A stretch of DNA of 64,000 nt from Actinomycetota bacterium (lineage in GTDB: Bacteria > Actinomycetota > Actinomycetes > Streptosporangiales > Streptosporangiaceae): positions 1-64,000 of the forward strand of contig JAFAYQ010000020.1 in assembly GCA_019240215.1 (NCBI GenBank), written 5' to 3'. Within the stretch, counting starts at the first letter, position 1; the number at the start of each line of letters is the position of its first letter. Made by a program: the position numbers and the translations under genes. This document shows positions 23,241-31,552 of this stretch, one piece after another. The notes beneath the pieces were generated by a model. The model did not search any database and was not told the DNA's origin. It saw nothing but the letters and a program-made list of their open reading frames with translations.

Positions 23241-23597
23241 ATGGCTGTCACCGGACCGGACTTCGTCGCGCTCCAGGTACGGGACCTGGAGACCTCCGCC
23301 CGTTTCTACACCGAACGGCTCGGGCTGACCCGGGCGTCGGCTTCGCCGCCCGGAGCAGTGGTGTTCACCACCGAGCCGATACCGTTCGCCATCCGCGAGC
23401 CCGTAGTGGACCTGGACGCCACCAGCCGGCCCGGCTGGGGGGTTGCCCTGTGGCTCAAGGCCGAAGATGTCGACCAACTGCACGACGACCTGGTCAAACA
23501 CGAGGTACCTATCGTCACCGCGCCGTTTGACGGCCCCTTCGGCCGGACGTTCGCCTTCGCCGACCCGGACGGCTACGTCGTCACCCTGCACGGCTGA
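23241..23597 (+). CDS. VOC family (glyoxalase-like) protein
   Basis: FVALQVRDLETSARFYTERLGLTR, GRTFAFADPDGYVVTLHG. Confidence 0.9.
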   Translation: MAVTGPDFVALQVRDLETSARFYTERLGLTRASASPPGAVVFTTEPIPFAIREPVVDLDATSRPGWGVALWLKAEDVDQLHDDLVKHEVPIVTAPFDGPFGRTFAFADPDGYVVTLHG

Positions 23598-23607
23598 GGA
23601 CCCGGTC

Positions 23608-24519
23608 GTGACCGCGTTCCGGCTGACCGCCCAGGGGCCGTTCTCCCTGGCCGCCAGCACCCGGTTCCTGGAGGGCTTCACCCCGGCCGGGTACACCGCG
23701 ACCGCGGACGAGCCGCTGGAGCTGGCGTTCCCGGTCGAGGGGAGCTGGACCACGGCCGGGATCCGGGTCGACGGGACCCCGGGCGGTGTGACCGGCGAGA
23801 TTCTCTGGCCGGCCGATCCTTCCCCGGAGCTGACCGCGGCGATCCGGGCCCAGGTGCAGCGGATCTTGTCCCTGGACGTGGACGGGTCCGGCTTCGCGGC
23901 GGTGGGGGAGCGGGACCCGGTGGTGGCCGGCCTGCAGCGCCGCTACCCCGGTCTGCGCCCGGTCGGTTTCTGGTCCCCCTACGAGGCGGCGGCCTGGGCC
24001 ATCATCGGCCAGCGCCTCCGCATTCGCCAGGCCTCCGCGATCAAGGCCCGGCTGGCCGAACGGCTCGGGCAGGCGGTCTCGTTCGGCGATCACACCGTGC
24101 CGGCGTTCCCGGCCCCGGACCGGCTGGCCACCCTGGCTGAATTTCCCGGGCTGTCCGGCCGCAAGCCCGAGTGGCTCCGGTCGCTGGCCCGGGCCGCCCT
24201 GGACGGCCGGCTCGACGCCGCGCACCTGCGGGCCCAGCCGTACGACGAGGCGCTGGCCGGGCTGACCGCGCTGCCCGGTATCGGCCCGTTCGCCGCCGAG
24301 CTGACCCTGCTGCGCGGCGCCGGTGAGCCCGACCGCATTCCCCGCAACGAGACCCGGCTGGCCCGCGCGGTGACTCTGGCCTACGGGCTGCCCGCGCCAC
24401 CGTCAGCTTCTGACCTGGAAAAACTCAGCCAGAACTGGGCGCCCTACCGGACCTGGGTCACGCTCCTGCTGCGCGCCCAGCTGGAGGACGAAACCGGCGA
24501 GATCCGCGGGAATACCTGA
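23608..24519 (+). CDS. DNA-3-methyladenine glycosylase 2-like (AlkA/HhH-GPD)
   Basis: YEAAAWAIIGQRLRIRQASAIKARLAERLG, LTALPGIGPFAAELTLLRGAGEPDRIPRNE HhH-GPD motif. Confidence 0.85.
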   Translation: MTAFRLTAQGPFSLAASTRFLEGFTPAGYTATADEPLELAFPVEGSWTTAGIRVDGTPGGVTGEILWPADPSPELTAAIRAQVQRILSLDVDGSGFAAVGERDPVVAGLQRRYPGLRPVGFWSPYEAAAWAIIGQRLRIRQASAIKARLAERLGQAVSFGDHTVPAFPAPDRLATLAEFPGLSGRKPEWLRSLARAALDGRLDAAHLRAQPYDEALAGLTALPGIGPFAAELTLLRGAGEPDRIPRNETRLARAVTLAYGLPAPPSASDLEKLSQNWAPYRTWVTLLLRAQLEDETGEIRGNT

Positions 24520-24572
24520 CCCGTCGGCGTGCTGTACGAGGGAACGAAGAACCACTGCTCTGAGGTCCCCGA

Positions 24573-24689
24573 ATGTACGACGGTTACTGTTTCCGGTGCG
24601 GCGCCTACACCACGATCAACCAGGTGACGAAGATGTGCCGCCCCTGCTTCAACCACTGGTGCGCCATCCCTCGACGACGCCCCAGCTGA
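24573..24689 (+). CDS. 38-aa small protein with two CxxC pairs (zinc-ribbon-like)
   Basis: MYDGYCFRCGAYTTINQVTKMCRPCFNHWCAIPRRRPS; below the ORF-track cutoff; followed by a terminator-like hairpin. Confidence 0.55.
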   Translation: MYDGYCFRCGAYTTINQVTKMCRPCFNHWCAIPRRRPS

Positions 24690-24745
24690 CCCATACAGCG
24701 CCCCCTCGGGGGTCAAGCCCCCCAGACCCCCCAACGCTTCGCCAA

Positions 24746-24783
24746 GCAAAGGCGGATGGTGATCCTCGCCATCCGCCTTTTGC
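24746..24783 (+). terminator. Rho-independent-like terminator
   Basis: gcaaaggcggatgg-tgatcctcg-ccatccgccttttgc, stem of about 14 bp. Confidence 0.7.
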
Positions 24784-24833
24784 TGTCACCGGTAGGCGAT
24801 AACGTCAGTGGTTTGAGTCCGGGGGAGGAGAAC

Positions 24834-26048
24834 GTGACCGACGACGGCCTGGTCCAGCAGGGGCTCGATGATCTGGCGGGCGAGGCAGCCGTGCTGCGGG
24901 TCTACCGGCAGGCGTTCGCGGTGCTGGCCCGCGAGGCCGAGAAGATGATCCTGTCCCCGCAGCTGCTGGACGTGGACGAGGCGATCTTGTCCGCGTTCGC
25001 CGCCTCCGGCAGCGACGGGCTGACCGAGGAACAGGTCCGCAACGCCTGCCGGGCGTTCCCGGAGCCGACCGTCAGCCGCCGGTTCGAGGTGCTCAAGGGC
25101 TACGGCGCCGTCACCAAGGTGTTCGAGCGGCCCAACGAGCGCTACTACCGGGCCGCCTTCGCGCCCTACATCATGCTGCTGTTCCTGCGCCGCATCGCCG
25201 AGCGCGGCGGCCAGTCCGAGCTTCACCAGCTGCTGTCGCTGGAGCACGAGAGCGTGTCGGCCGCCACCGCCACCGACGCCGACGGCCGCGCCTCGGTCGA
25301 ACGGCTCACCCAGGTGTTCCGGCTCATCGCCAACGAGCTGTCGATCATGTCGCTCGGCGCCGACGTCGTCCAGCTGCGGGAGAACGCCCAGCTCCTGTGG
25401 GGCAACGAGGCGCTCATCAGGCGGGCCGAGAAGGTGCACGCGACCGTGCTGGAGCGCTGGCCGTCGCTCGACCGCGAGTGCCAGTGGCTGCGGGCCGGGC
25501 TGGCCGCCTACCGGGACGCGATCGACGCCGCTGCCGCCCGCCTGATCGAGCGGGCCGGTACGACCCGGGCGCTGGGTCTGCTGCCGGCCGAGGAGTGGCG
25601 CACGTTCGCCCGCACCGCCGACACCGAGCGGCTCGGCGCGGTGCTGGACGGGTTCGTGTTCGACGCCCCCGCCCCCTGGTTCGACCCTCAGGTGATGACC
25701 GAGGCGGTCGAGACCGGCGGCCGCCCCGACACCGCCCGGATGCCGCCCCCGCGCCCGGTCGGCGACGCTGATCCGACCGAGACCAGCCCCGCCACCGACC
25801 AGGACACGATCCGCGCCACCGTCGAAGACCTGCTCGCCACCCGAGACTTCGTGGAGGTCAACGAGGTGCTGCGGATGGCTCCCGACTGGGCGGCCGCCCG
25901 CCGCCTGCTCGCCCAGCTGACCGCCGCCCACCACGACCCGGCCCTGCCCTACGCCCTGACCTGGGCCGAGGGTCTGGACGTGGCCGAGGCCGCCAGCCCC
26001 GCCTGGGTCACCCCCGGCCGCCTCACCCGCACCGAGACCCAGCCATGA
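24834..26048 (+). CDS. SMC-associated operon gene 1: winged-helix/helical protein, candidate kleisin-type (JetA/MksF-like) subunit
   Basis: GTG start after gggggaggag; wHTH-like LTEEQVRNACRAFPEPTVSRRFEVLKGYGAVTKVFER; 4-nt overlap with gene 2; co-directional with SMC-like gene. Confidence 0.55.
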   Translation: MTDDGLVQQGLDDLAGEAAVLRVYRQAFAVLAREAEKMILSPQLLDVDEAILSAFAASGSDGLTEEQVRNACRAFPEPTVSRRFEVLKGYGAVTKVFERPNERYYRAAFAPYIMLLFLRRIAERGGQSELHQLLSLEHESVSAATATDADGRASVERLTQVFRLIANELSIMSLGADVVQLRENAQLLWGNEALIRRAEKVHATVLERWPSLDRECQWLRAGLAAYRDAIDAAAARLIERAGTTRALGLLPAEEWRTFARTADTERLGAVLDGFVFDAPAPWFDPQVMTEAVETGGRPDTARMPPPRPVGDADPTETSPATDQDTIRATVEDLLATRDFVEVNEVLRMAPDWAAARRLLAQLTAAHHDPALPYALTWAEGLDVAEAASPAWVTPGRLTRTETQP

Positions 26049-26599
26049 CCGGCCCCGACGAGACCGCGCTGGCCTGGGCGCGGGCCCGGGCCGGCGGCCC
26101 GCTCCGGGTCCCGGTCGGTACCCCCGCCCCGGCCGGCATGCTGCGCCTGCCGGAACCGTCCGGCGACGGCGCCTGGCTGGTGCCGCAGGTGCCGGAGACC
26201 GCCGACGCCCGCGTGCTGGCCGAGATGGGCCTGGCCGGCCCGCTGCTGGAACAGCCCAACGACACCGCCCGGCTGCTGGCCGCGGTGCTGCGCTGCTGCT
26301 GGCCGGACCCGCTGGCCCCGATCTGGCCGGGCGTGACCGCCGGGTCGGCGCCCGTGCTGGCCGTGTTCGGCGAGCTGACCGGCCCCCGCGATGAGATGGC
26401 GCACCGGCGCTCGGCGGTCGCCGCCCTGCGCCGCCTGGACCAGGCCGGCTGGCTGCTGTGGGACGAGACGGCCGACACCATCCGGCTCGGGCCCCGGGTC
26501 GCGCTCTGGAGCGGCAGCGACCTGAGCACCCTCCGCCAGCTCTGGCGCACCATGCCCGGCCCGCAGCCGGCCCCGCCGGCCCCGGAGGCCGCCCCATGA
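26045..26599 (+). CDS. SMC-associated operon gene 2: small winged-helix-like protein
   Basis: ATGA overlaps on both sides; AVAALRRLDQAGWLLWDETADTIRLGPRVALW wing-like segment. Confidence 0.55.
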   Translation: MTGPDETALAWARARAGGPLRVPVGTPAPAGMLRLPEPSGDGAWLVPQVPETADARVLAEMGLAGPLLEQPNDTARLLAAVLRCCWPDPLAPIWPGVTAGSAPVLAVFGELTGPRDEMAHRRSAVAALRRLDQAGWLLWDETADTIRLGPRVALWSGSDLSTLRQLWRTMPGPQPAPPAPEAAP

Positions 26600-27261
26600 C
26601 CTCGATCTTCGAACCGGTCCTGGCCGACCTGGGGGAGCGGCAGCGGGACGAGATCCTGGCCGCGTTCGCCGCCGTCGAGCACAGCCCCGAACCGGTGCCG
26701 GAAGCGGTCGCGGCCGGCCTGCGAGACGCAACGTTGCGTCGCAGCGTGGCCGAGATGCTCCACCTGATCGGCCGGACCCTGGTCCGGGCCGGCCCCGGCC
26801 AGTGGACGTCCGGCTACCGCGACGACGTGGCCGAACGGCTGACCGCCGACGGTGGCAACCCGCTGCCGCTGGCCGACCGGGCGGTGCTCACGCTGGTGCT
26901 GATCCACTCGGTGGCGATCCCGCGCACCGAGGGCACGCTGTCCGGCGACTCCTGGGTGGACGGCACCCCGACCCCGATCGAGGAACTGCAGCGCCGCACC
27001 CAGCTGCCCCGCGGCGAGCTGCGGCAGAGCCTCGGCCGGCTGCGGGCGGCCGGCCTGGTCCGGGTGGTGCCGGCCCGGCTGCGGCCCGGGACCGTCCCGC
27101 AGAACACCGCCTACCTGCCCGGGCCGCAGTTCCACCGGCTGACCGAGACCGCCCGGCGCCGCCTGCAGGAGGAGCTGATCCTGGCGGCCGGGCCGGACAC
27201 CCCGCTGGCGGCCGCGATCCGCCGCCGCCGGGCCCCCGCCGCTGAGAAGGAGACATCGTGA
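26596..27261 (+). CDS. SMC-associated operon gene 3: winged-helix protein, candidate KITE-type (JetB/MksE-like) subunit
   Basis: TPIEELQRRTQLPRGELRQSLGRLRAAGLVRVVPARLRPG winged HTH; GTGA overlap with the SMC-like gene. Confidence 0.55.
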   Translation: MTSIFEPVLADLGERQRDEILAAFAAVEHSPEPVPEAVAAGLRDATLRRSVAEMLHLIGRTLVRAGPGQWTSGYRDDVAERLTADGGNPLPLADRAVLTLVLIHSVAIPRTEGTLSGDSWVDGTPTPIEELQRRTQLPRGELRQSLGRLRAAGLVRVVPARLRPGTVPQNTAYLPGPQFHRLTETARRRLQEELILAAGPDTPLAAAIRRRRAPAAEKETS

Positions 27262-30200
27262 CCGAGGACGCCCCCCGCTTCAGCGGCGACGGGCCCGCGA
27301 CCAGCCCCGGCGACAGCACCGACGTGGTGGGCGGCCGGGTGCTGACCGGCATCCAGCTGATCAACATCTCCCGGCTGTCCGCGCACCCGGTCCCGATGGT
27401 CTCCGGCGGCCTGGTCACCGTGGCCGGGCAGGGCCCCAAGGACTCCAACGGGGCCGGCAAGTCCTCGTTCATCGCCGGCATCAGCCTGCTGTCCGGCGAC
27501 GAGCAGTGGCGCTGGAGCAGCGGCGCCCCGGACGCGGCCGAGCTGCTGTTCACCGCCGAGATCGCCGCCGCCGACGGGCGCTGGGGCAACGCCGACCACG
27601 GCTACGTGATCGGCGTGTTCACCGAGCACGGGGCGGCCACCCCGGAGGCGCTGGCGACCTCGGCCCTGACCGTGTGGCTGCGGATCAACCGCAAGGCCCC
27701 CTACATCGACCTGCGCTGGGCCGGCGAGCTGTACGTGCCCGCCGCCGCCAGCGACGCCGACCGGGTGGCGGCCGCCGACGGGATGTGGGCCGAGCTGCCC
27801 CGCCGCAACGGCCGTCACGACATCCACGCCAACCGGCTGGGCGAGGTCCTCTACGGGCGGCACGTGCGCTGCGTGTCGTTCCTGTCCACCTCGGTGCGGG
27901 CCAGCGCCACCGCCAACCTGCTGGCCCAGCCGCTGAACGAGCTCAGCCCGGCCCGGATCTTCGACGCGATCGCCGCTCTGACCGGCGTCGACCGGGAGAT
28001 GGAACAGGAACGGGCGTCCCGCACCACCGAGCACGCCCGGCGCGAGGAGGAACAGCGGGCCCGGGCCGACCTGGAGCAGTGGGAGGGCGAGACCCGCATC
28101 ATCGAGGCCGGCATCGCCCAGCGGGCCGGGGCCCGGGCTGCGATCGAGCGGGCCGGTGCCCTCTGGCAGGGCCGCTGCGCCCGGCTGGTGGTCGACGGCG
28201 AGCACGAGCTGGCCAGCCTCGGCAGCGAGATCAGCCGCCTGGCGGCCGAGTGGGAGGAACGGGCGGCCGAGGCCGGCCGGCTGCGCGAGCAGCTCCGCGA
28301 CCTGCAGAACGACGAGGCGTTCCAGAGCTACTGCACCGCCGCCGAACGTAAGTGGAAGGAGATGTCGGAGCGCGACCGGGCCCTCGAGGTCGAGGAACGG
28401 ACCACCGTCCGCGACGTCGAGGACAAGACCCGCCAGCGCACCGCTCTGCTTGAAGAGGCCCGGGCGGCCGACGGCCGCGACCCGGCCCAGGCCGCTGCCG
28501 AGGAGAACGCCGCCAACACCAGGCTGGAGGAGGCGCTGCAGGCCTGCGGCGCCCGCCAGCACGAGCTGACCGACGCCGCGGGTGCCCTGGCCGGCGCCGA
28601 GCAGGGCGACGACCTGGCCGCCGGCCAGCTGCAGCGGCTGCGCGCGGCCGGCCTGCGGGCGGTCCCGCTGCTGGACAGCGTGGTGCTCGAGCCCGACCAG
28701 CGGCCCGCCTGGGAGCCACGCCTGCACCCCTACCGCGAAGCGGTGGTGGTCCCCGCCGCCGACGCCGCCCAGGCCCGCGACCTGCTGGCCGGCCTGCCGG
28801 GCTCGACCCTGGTCCTGGCCGACCCCGCCGCCTCCCAAAAATCACGCGCCTCAAAAACCACCAAAACCTCCTCTACCACAGCCCCGCCAGCCCCGCCAGC
28901 GAGCGGCCTGCCCGCCAGCAGCGTCGAGGACCTGCCGGTCGCCGGCTTCCTGGCCAGTCTGGCCGAGCGGGCGGGCGACCCGGCCGAGGCGACCGACACC
29001 GCCGCCCGGGTCTGGGTCGCGGGCGGGTTCGCCAGCCCGCTGACCGGCCACGCGGCCCGGGTCGAAAAGGCCCGCGACCGCGTCAACTCCGCCACCGCCC
29101 GCCTGCGCGAGGCCGAGGAATCCGTCCAGCACGCCCGCAGCCAGCTCACGGTCGCCCGCGCCCGGGTTACCGCTGCCGGTGCCGCCCAGCGGGCCGAAGC
29201 CCTGTGGGAGGACATCGGCGGCCTGCGCGAGAGCCTCGGCGACCTGGCCGCCCAGCGAGCCGAGCTGGAGCCGGCCGTGCGCGCCGCCCGCCAGCAGCAC
29301 GCCGAGATGCTGGCCGCCGTGCAGACCCGCACCCAGCAGGCCGAGCGGTTGCGGGCCGACGCCGACCGGCTCGAGGACCGGCAGCAGCGCAACGCCACCG
29401 CCCGGGCCGACCTCACCACCCGGCAGGCCGCGATCGACCTGCCGGCCCGGCTGACCGCGTTCGGCGGCCGCGCCGACGAGGCCCGCGCCCACCTGCTGGC
29501 GCTGCCCGGCGACGAGGGCCGCTGGAGCGAGCAGGAGTGGACCTCGACCTGCTGCGCCGAGCTCGACGACGTACTGACCCGCTGCTTCCCGCGCGGCACG
29601 CCCGAGGACGAGATCCCCCGCGAGATCGCCGGGCTGCGGTCCGACGTGCGCTGGAGCCGCGGTCTGGCCGGTCAGGGCGAGGCGTTCCCGGTGCTGCACC
29701 GGTCGCTGCGCACCTACCTGGCCCAGACCGAGCAGGAGGACGAGTACCAGCGGCAGCGGATCACCCGCCAGCGGGCCGAGCGCAGTGCCGACCTGGAGGC
29801 GGCCCGCAAGGGCCTGCGCGAGGCCGCCCAGGCGGCCGCCGCCCACCGCGCCTCGGTCGCCGAGGGCATCAAGGCCAAGCTCAAGAAGGTCGCGACCCAG
29901 TTCGACCGGCTCGACCAGGAGTACGGCGGCTACGGGGCGACGCTCGACTTCCCCGAGCCGGAGCCGCCCGCCGAGCCCGACAAGCCGTGGCGCTGGACCG
30001 TCACCCCCAAGTGGCGGCGGGCCGAGGGCCAGCGGATGTCGCCGTACAACCTGCGCGGCAACACCGCCCAGATGGACGAGAAGGCGGTCAAGCTGGTGTG
30101 CGCGGCCGCGCTGGCGGGCGGCACCGACCGGCCGCTGCTGCTGGTCCTCGACGAGCTCGGCCGCAACCTCGGCAAGCAGCACCGCACCGAGGCGGTGGCG

Positions 30201-30515
30201 CTGTTCGAGCGGATCGGCCGGGACCGCAACATCACCGTGATCGGGGCGCTCCAGGACGACATGGAGCGCTACGCGATCGACGCCTCAGGGCTGTACGTGA
30301 AGCTGCGCCGCAGCTCCGACGCCAGCCCCTACAACTCGGCCCCGATCGTCACCGGCCACGACGACAACCAGGCGCGGCTGGCCCTGCTGCGCGACTGGCT
30401 GGCGGGCCACTACCCGCCGCTGCTGTCGGCCGGCTCCGGCGAGGACCCCTCGGACCCCTCCGGCTCCTCGGAGTCGTCGCTGGGCGCGCCGACCAGCAGC
30501 GGGGTCATGGTGTAG
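27258..30515 (+). CDS. SMC/MukB/JetC-like coiled-coil ATPase
   Basis: Walker A GPKDSNGAGKSS near the N-terminus, long Glu/Ala/Arg-rich coiled-coil arms, central globular region, C-terminal Walker B RPLLLVLDELGRNL. Confidence 0.8.
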   Translation: MTEDAPRFSGDGPATSPGDSTDVVGGRVLTGIQLINISRLSAHPVPMVSGGLVTVAGQGPKDSNGAGKSSFIAGISLLSGDEQWRWSSGAPDAAELLFTAEIAAADGRWGNADHGYVIGVFTEHGAATPEALATSALTVWLRINRKAPYIDLRWAGELYVPAAASDADRVAAADGMWAELPRRNGRHDIHANRLGEVLYGRHVRCVSFLSTSVRASATANLLAQPLNELSPARIFDAIAALTGVDREMEQERASRTTEHARREEEQRARADLEQWEGETRIIEAGIAQRAGARAAIERAGALWQGRCARLVVDGEHELASLGSEISRLAAEWEERAAEAGRLREQLRDLQNDEAFQSYCTAAERKWKEMSERDRALEVEERTTVRDVEDKTRQRTALLEEARAADGRDPAQAAAEENAANTRLEEALQACGARQHELTDAAGALAGAEQGDDLAAGQLQRLRAAGLRAVPLLDSVVLEPDQRPAWEPRLHPYREAVVVPAADAAQARDLLAGLPGSTLVLADPAASQKSRASKTTKTSSTTAPPAPPASGLPASSVEDLPVAGFLASLAERAGDPAEATDTAARVWVAGGFASPLTGHAARVEKARDRVNSATARLREAEESVQHARSQLTVARARVTAAGAAQRAEALWEDIGGLRESLGDLAAQRAELEPAVRAARQQHAEMLAAVQTRTQQAERLRADADRLEDRQQRNATARADLTTRQAAIDLPARLTAFGGRADEARAHLLALPGDEGRWSEQEWTSTCCAELDDVLTRCFPRGTPEDEIPREIAGLRSDVRWSRGLAGQGEAFPVLHRSLRTYLAQTEQEDEYQRQRITRQRAERSADLEAARKGLREAAQAAAAHRASVAEGIKAKLKKVATQFDRLDQEYGGYGATLDFPEPEPPAEPDKPWRWTVTPKWRRAEGQRMSPYNLRGNTAQMDEKAVKLVCAAALAGGTDRPLLLVLDELGRNLGKQHRTEAVALFERIGRDRNITVIGALQDDMERYAIDASGLYVKLRRSSDASPYNSAPIVTGHDDNQARLALLRDWLAGHYPPLLSAGSGEDPSDPSGSSESSLGAPTSSGVMV

Positions 30516-31114
30516 AGCTTGTCCAGGCCGAGCTGCTGGGCGTCGGCCGACACCACGCTCTCCTGCTTCTGTGCCTTCTCGGCGGTCTGCTTGGCCAGCT
30601 CGGAGGCGAGCGCTCCGAGCTGGCGGACGCCGGCCCCGTCGACCAGGATGTGGCTGGCCGACAGCACGGTGACGCCCCGCACCTCGCGGTCGCCCTGCTC
30701 GGGGTCGGCCAGCACCGCGCCCACCCGGGCCTCCAGGAACGGGTTGGTGGGGTGGCGGCCGAGGATGTTGCGCTCGTTCTCCAGCCACTCGTGGAACTTC
30801 AGCACCTGGCCTTCGAGCGGCAGCGCCTTCACGTCGTCCAGGGTCAGCCCGAACTTCTTGCCCTTGGCGAACGACCGGTCGTAGGCGGTCAGCGCGGCCG
30901 ACCAGAGCGCCTGCGGGATCACCGGGTCCCGCTCTGCTTCCGGGCTGGACAGCTCCGACAGCAGGCGTTTGCAGCACTCCATGACGAACTGCAGGTCCTG
31001 AATGGTGGCGATCTGGTCGGCCAGCACCTGTGCCGAAGGCAGCTCCAGTCCCACGGTCAGTGTCTGCTCACCCGGGTGCTGCGCGTCCTGAGCCTGTTCG
31101 TCCGTCATAGACAC
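30410..31114 (-). CDS. Hypothetical protein with HEPN-like R-N-x4-H motif
   Basis: LWSAALTAYDRSFAKGKKFGL...VLKFHEWLENERNILGRHPTNPFLEARVGAVL; 3' end overlaps the SMC-like gene by 106 bp. Confidence 0.65.
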   Translation of the reverse strand: MSMTDEQAQDAQHPGEQTLTVGLELPSAQVLADQIATIQDLQFVMECCKRLLSELSSPEAERDPVIPQALWSAALTAYDRSFAKGKKFGLTLDDVKALPLEGQVLKFHEWLENERNILGRHPTNPFLEARVGAVLADPEQGDREVRGVTVLSASHILVDGAGVRQLGALASELAKQTAEKAQKQESVVSADAQQLGLDKLYTMTPLLVGAPSDDSEEPEGSEGSSPEPADSSGG

Positions 31115-31379
31115 CCACCCTGGCCCGTTGGCCGCCCCGCCCAGGTCTCAATTCGAGCCAATTCCGGGCCGTCCGGCATGACCCGCACAGAGGCTCGCCG
31201 GCTGCCTGAGGGTTGCTTCTGAGCCCACCCAGCGTCGCCTCTGCCCGCGCCCGGCCGCCGGGAAATCCTCCGCCGACCTGCATCTTCGCGAGAAAAGGAT
31301 GAGAACTGGCGCGGCTAACTTCGCATCTGCCAGGCCGGAAGGACCGGCCGGCCGCACCACATATTTAAAGGGGTATTAC

Positions 31380-31487
31380 ATGAGCTTCCGCCCGCCCGTC
31401 CCGCAGCCTCGCAAGAAGCCGGCCCCCAAGAAGGCGCAGCAGCCGCAGCTGACCAGGAAGACGACCCCGAAGAAGCCCTGCCAGTAA
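31380..31487 (+). CDS. 35-aa Lys/Pro-rich basic small protein
   Basis: MSFRPPVPQPRKKPAPKKAQQPQLTRKTTPKKPCQ; aaagggg upstream; terminator-like hairpin downstream. Confidence 0.5.
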   Translation: MSFRPPVPQPRKKPAPKKAQQPQLTRKTTPKKPCQ

Positions 31488-31509
31488 CGCCGCGCCCCTG
31501 ACCCGACCG

Positions 31510-31544
31510 AGAAGCCCCGGCCCCTGATGGGCTGGGGCTTCTCG
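31510..31544. terminator. Rho-independent-like hairpin between the small ORF and tetR (convergent)
   Basis: gagaagcccc ... ggggcttctc inverted repeat. Confidence 0.6.
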
Positions 31545-31552
31545 GCGCCCGT

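Noticed and set aside
24834-30515. Canonical Wadjet JetABCD
   Set aside because: No JetD-like TOPRIM/nuclease gene follows or precedes, and subunit sizes and number differ. Retained as Wadjet/Mks-like only.
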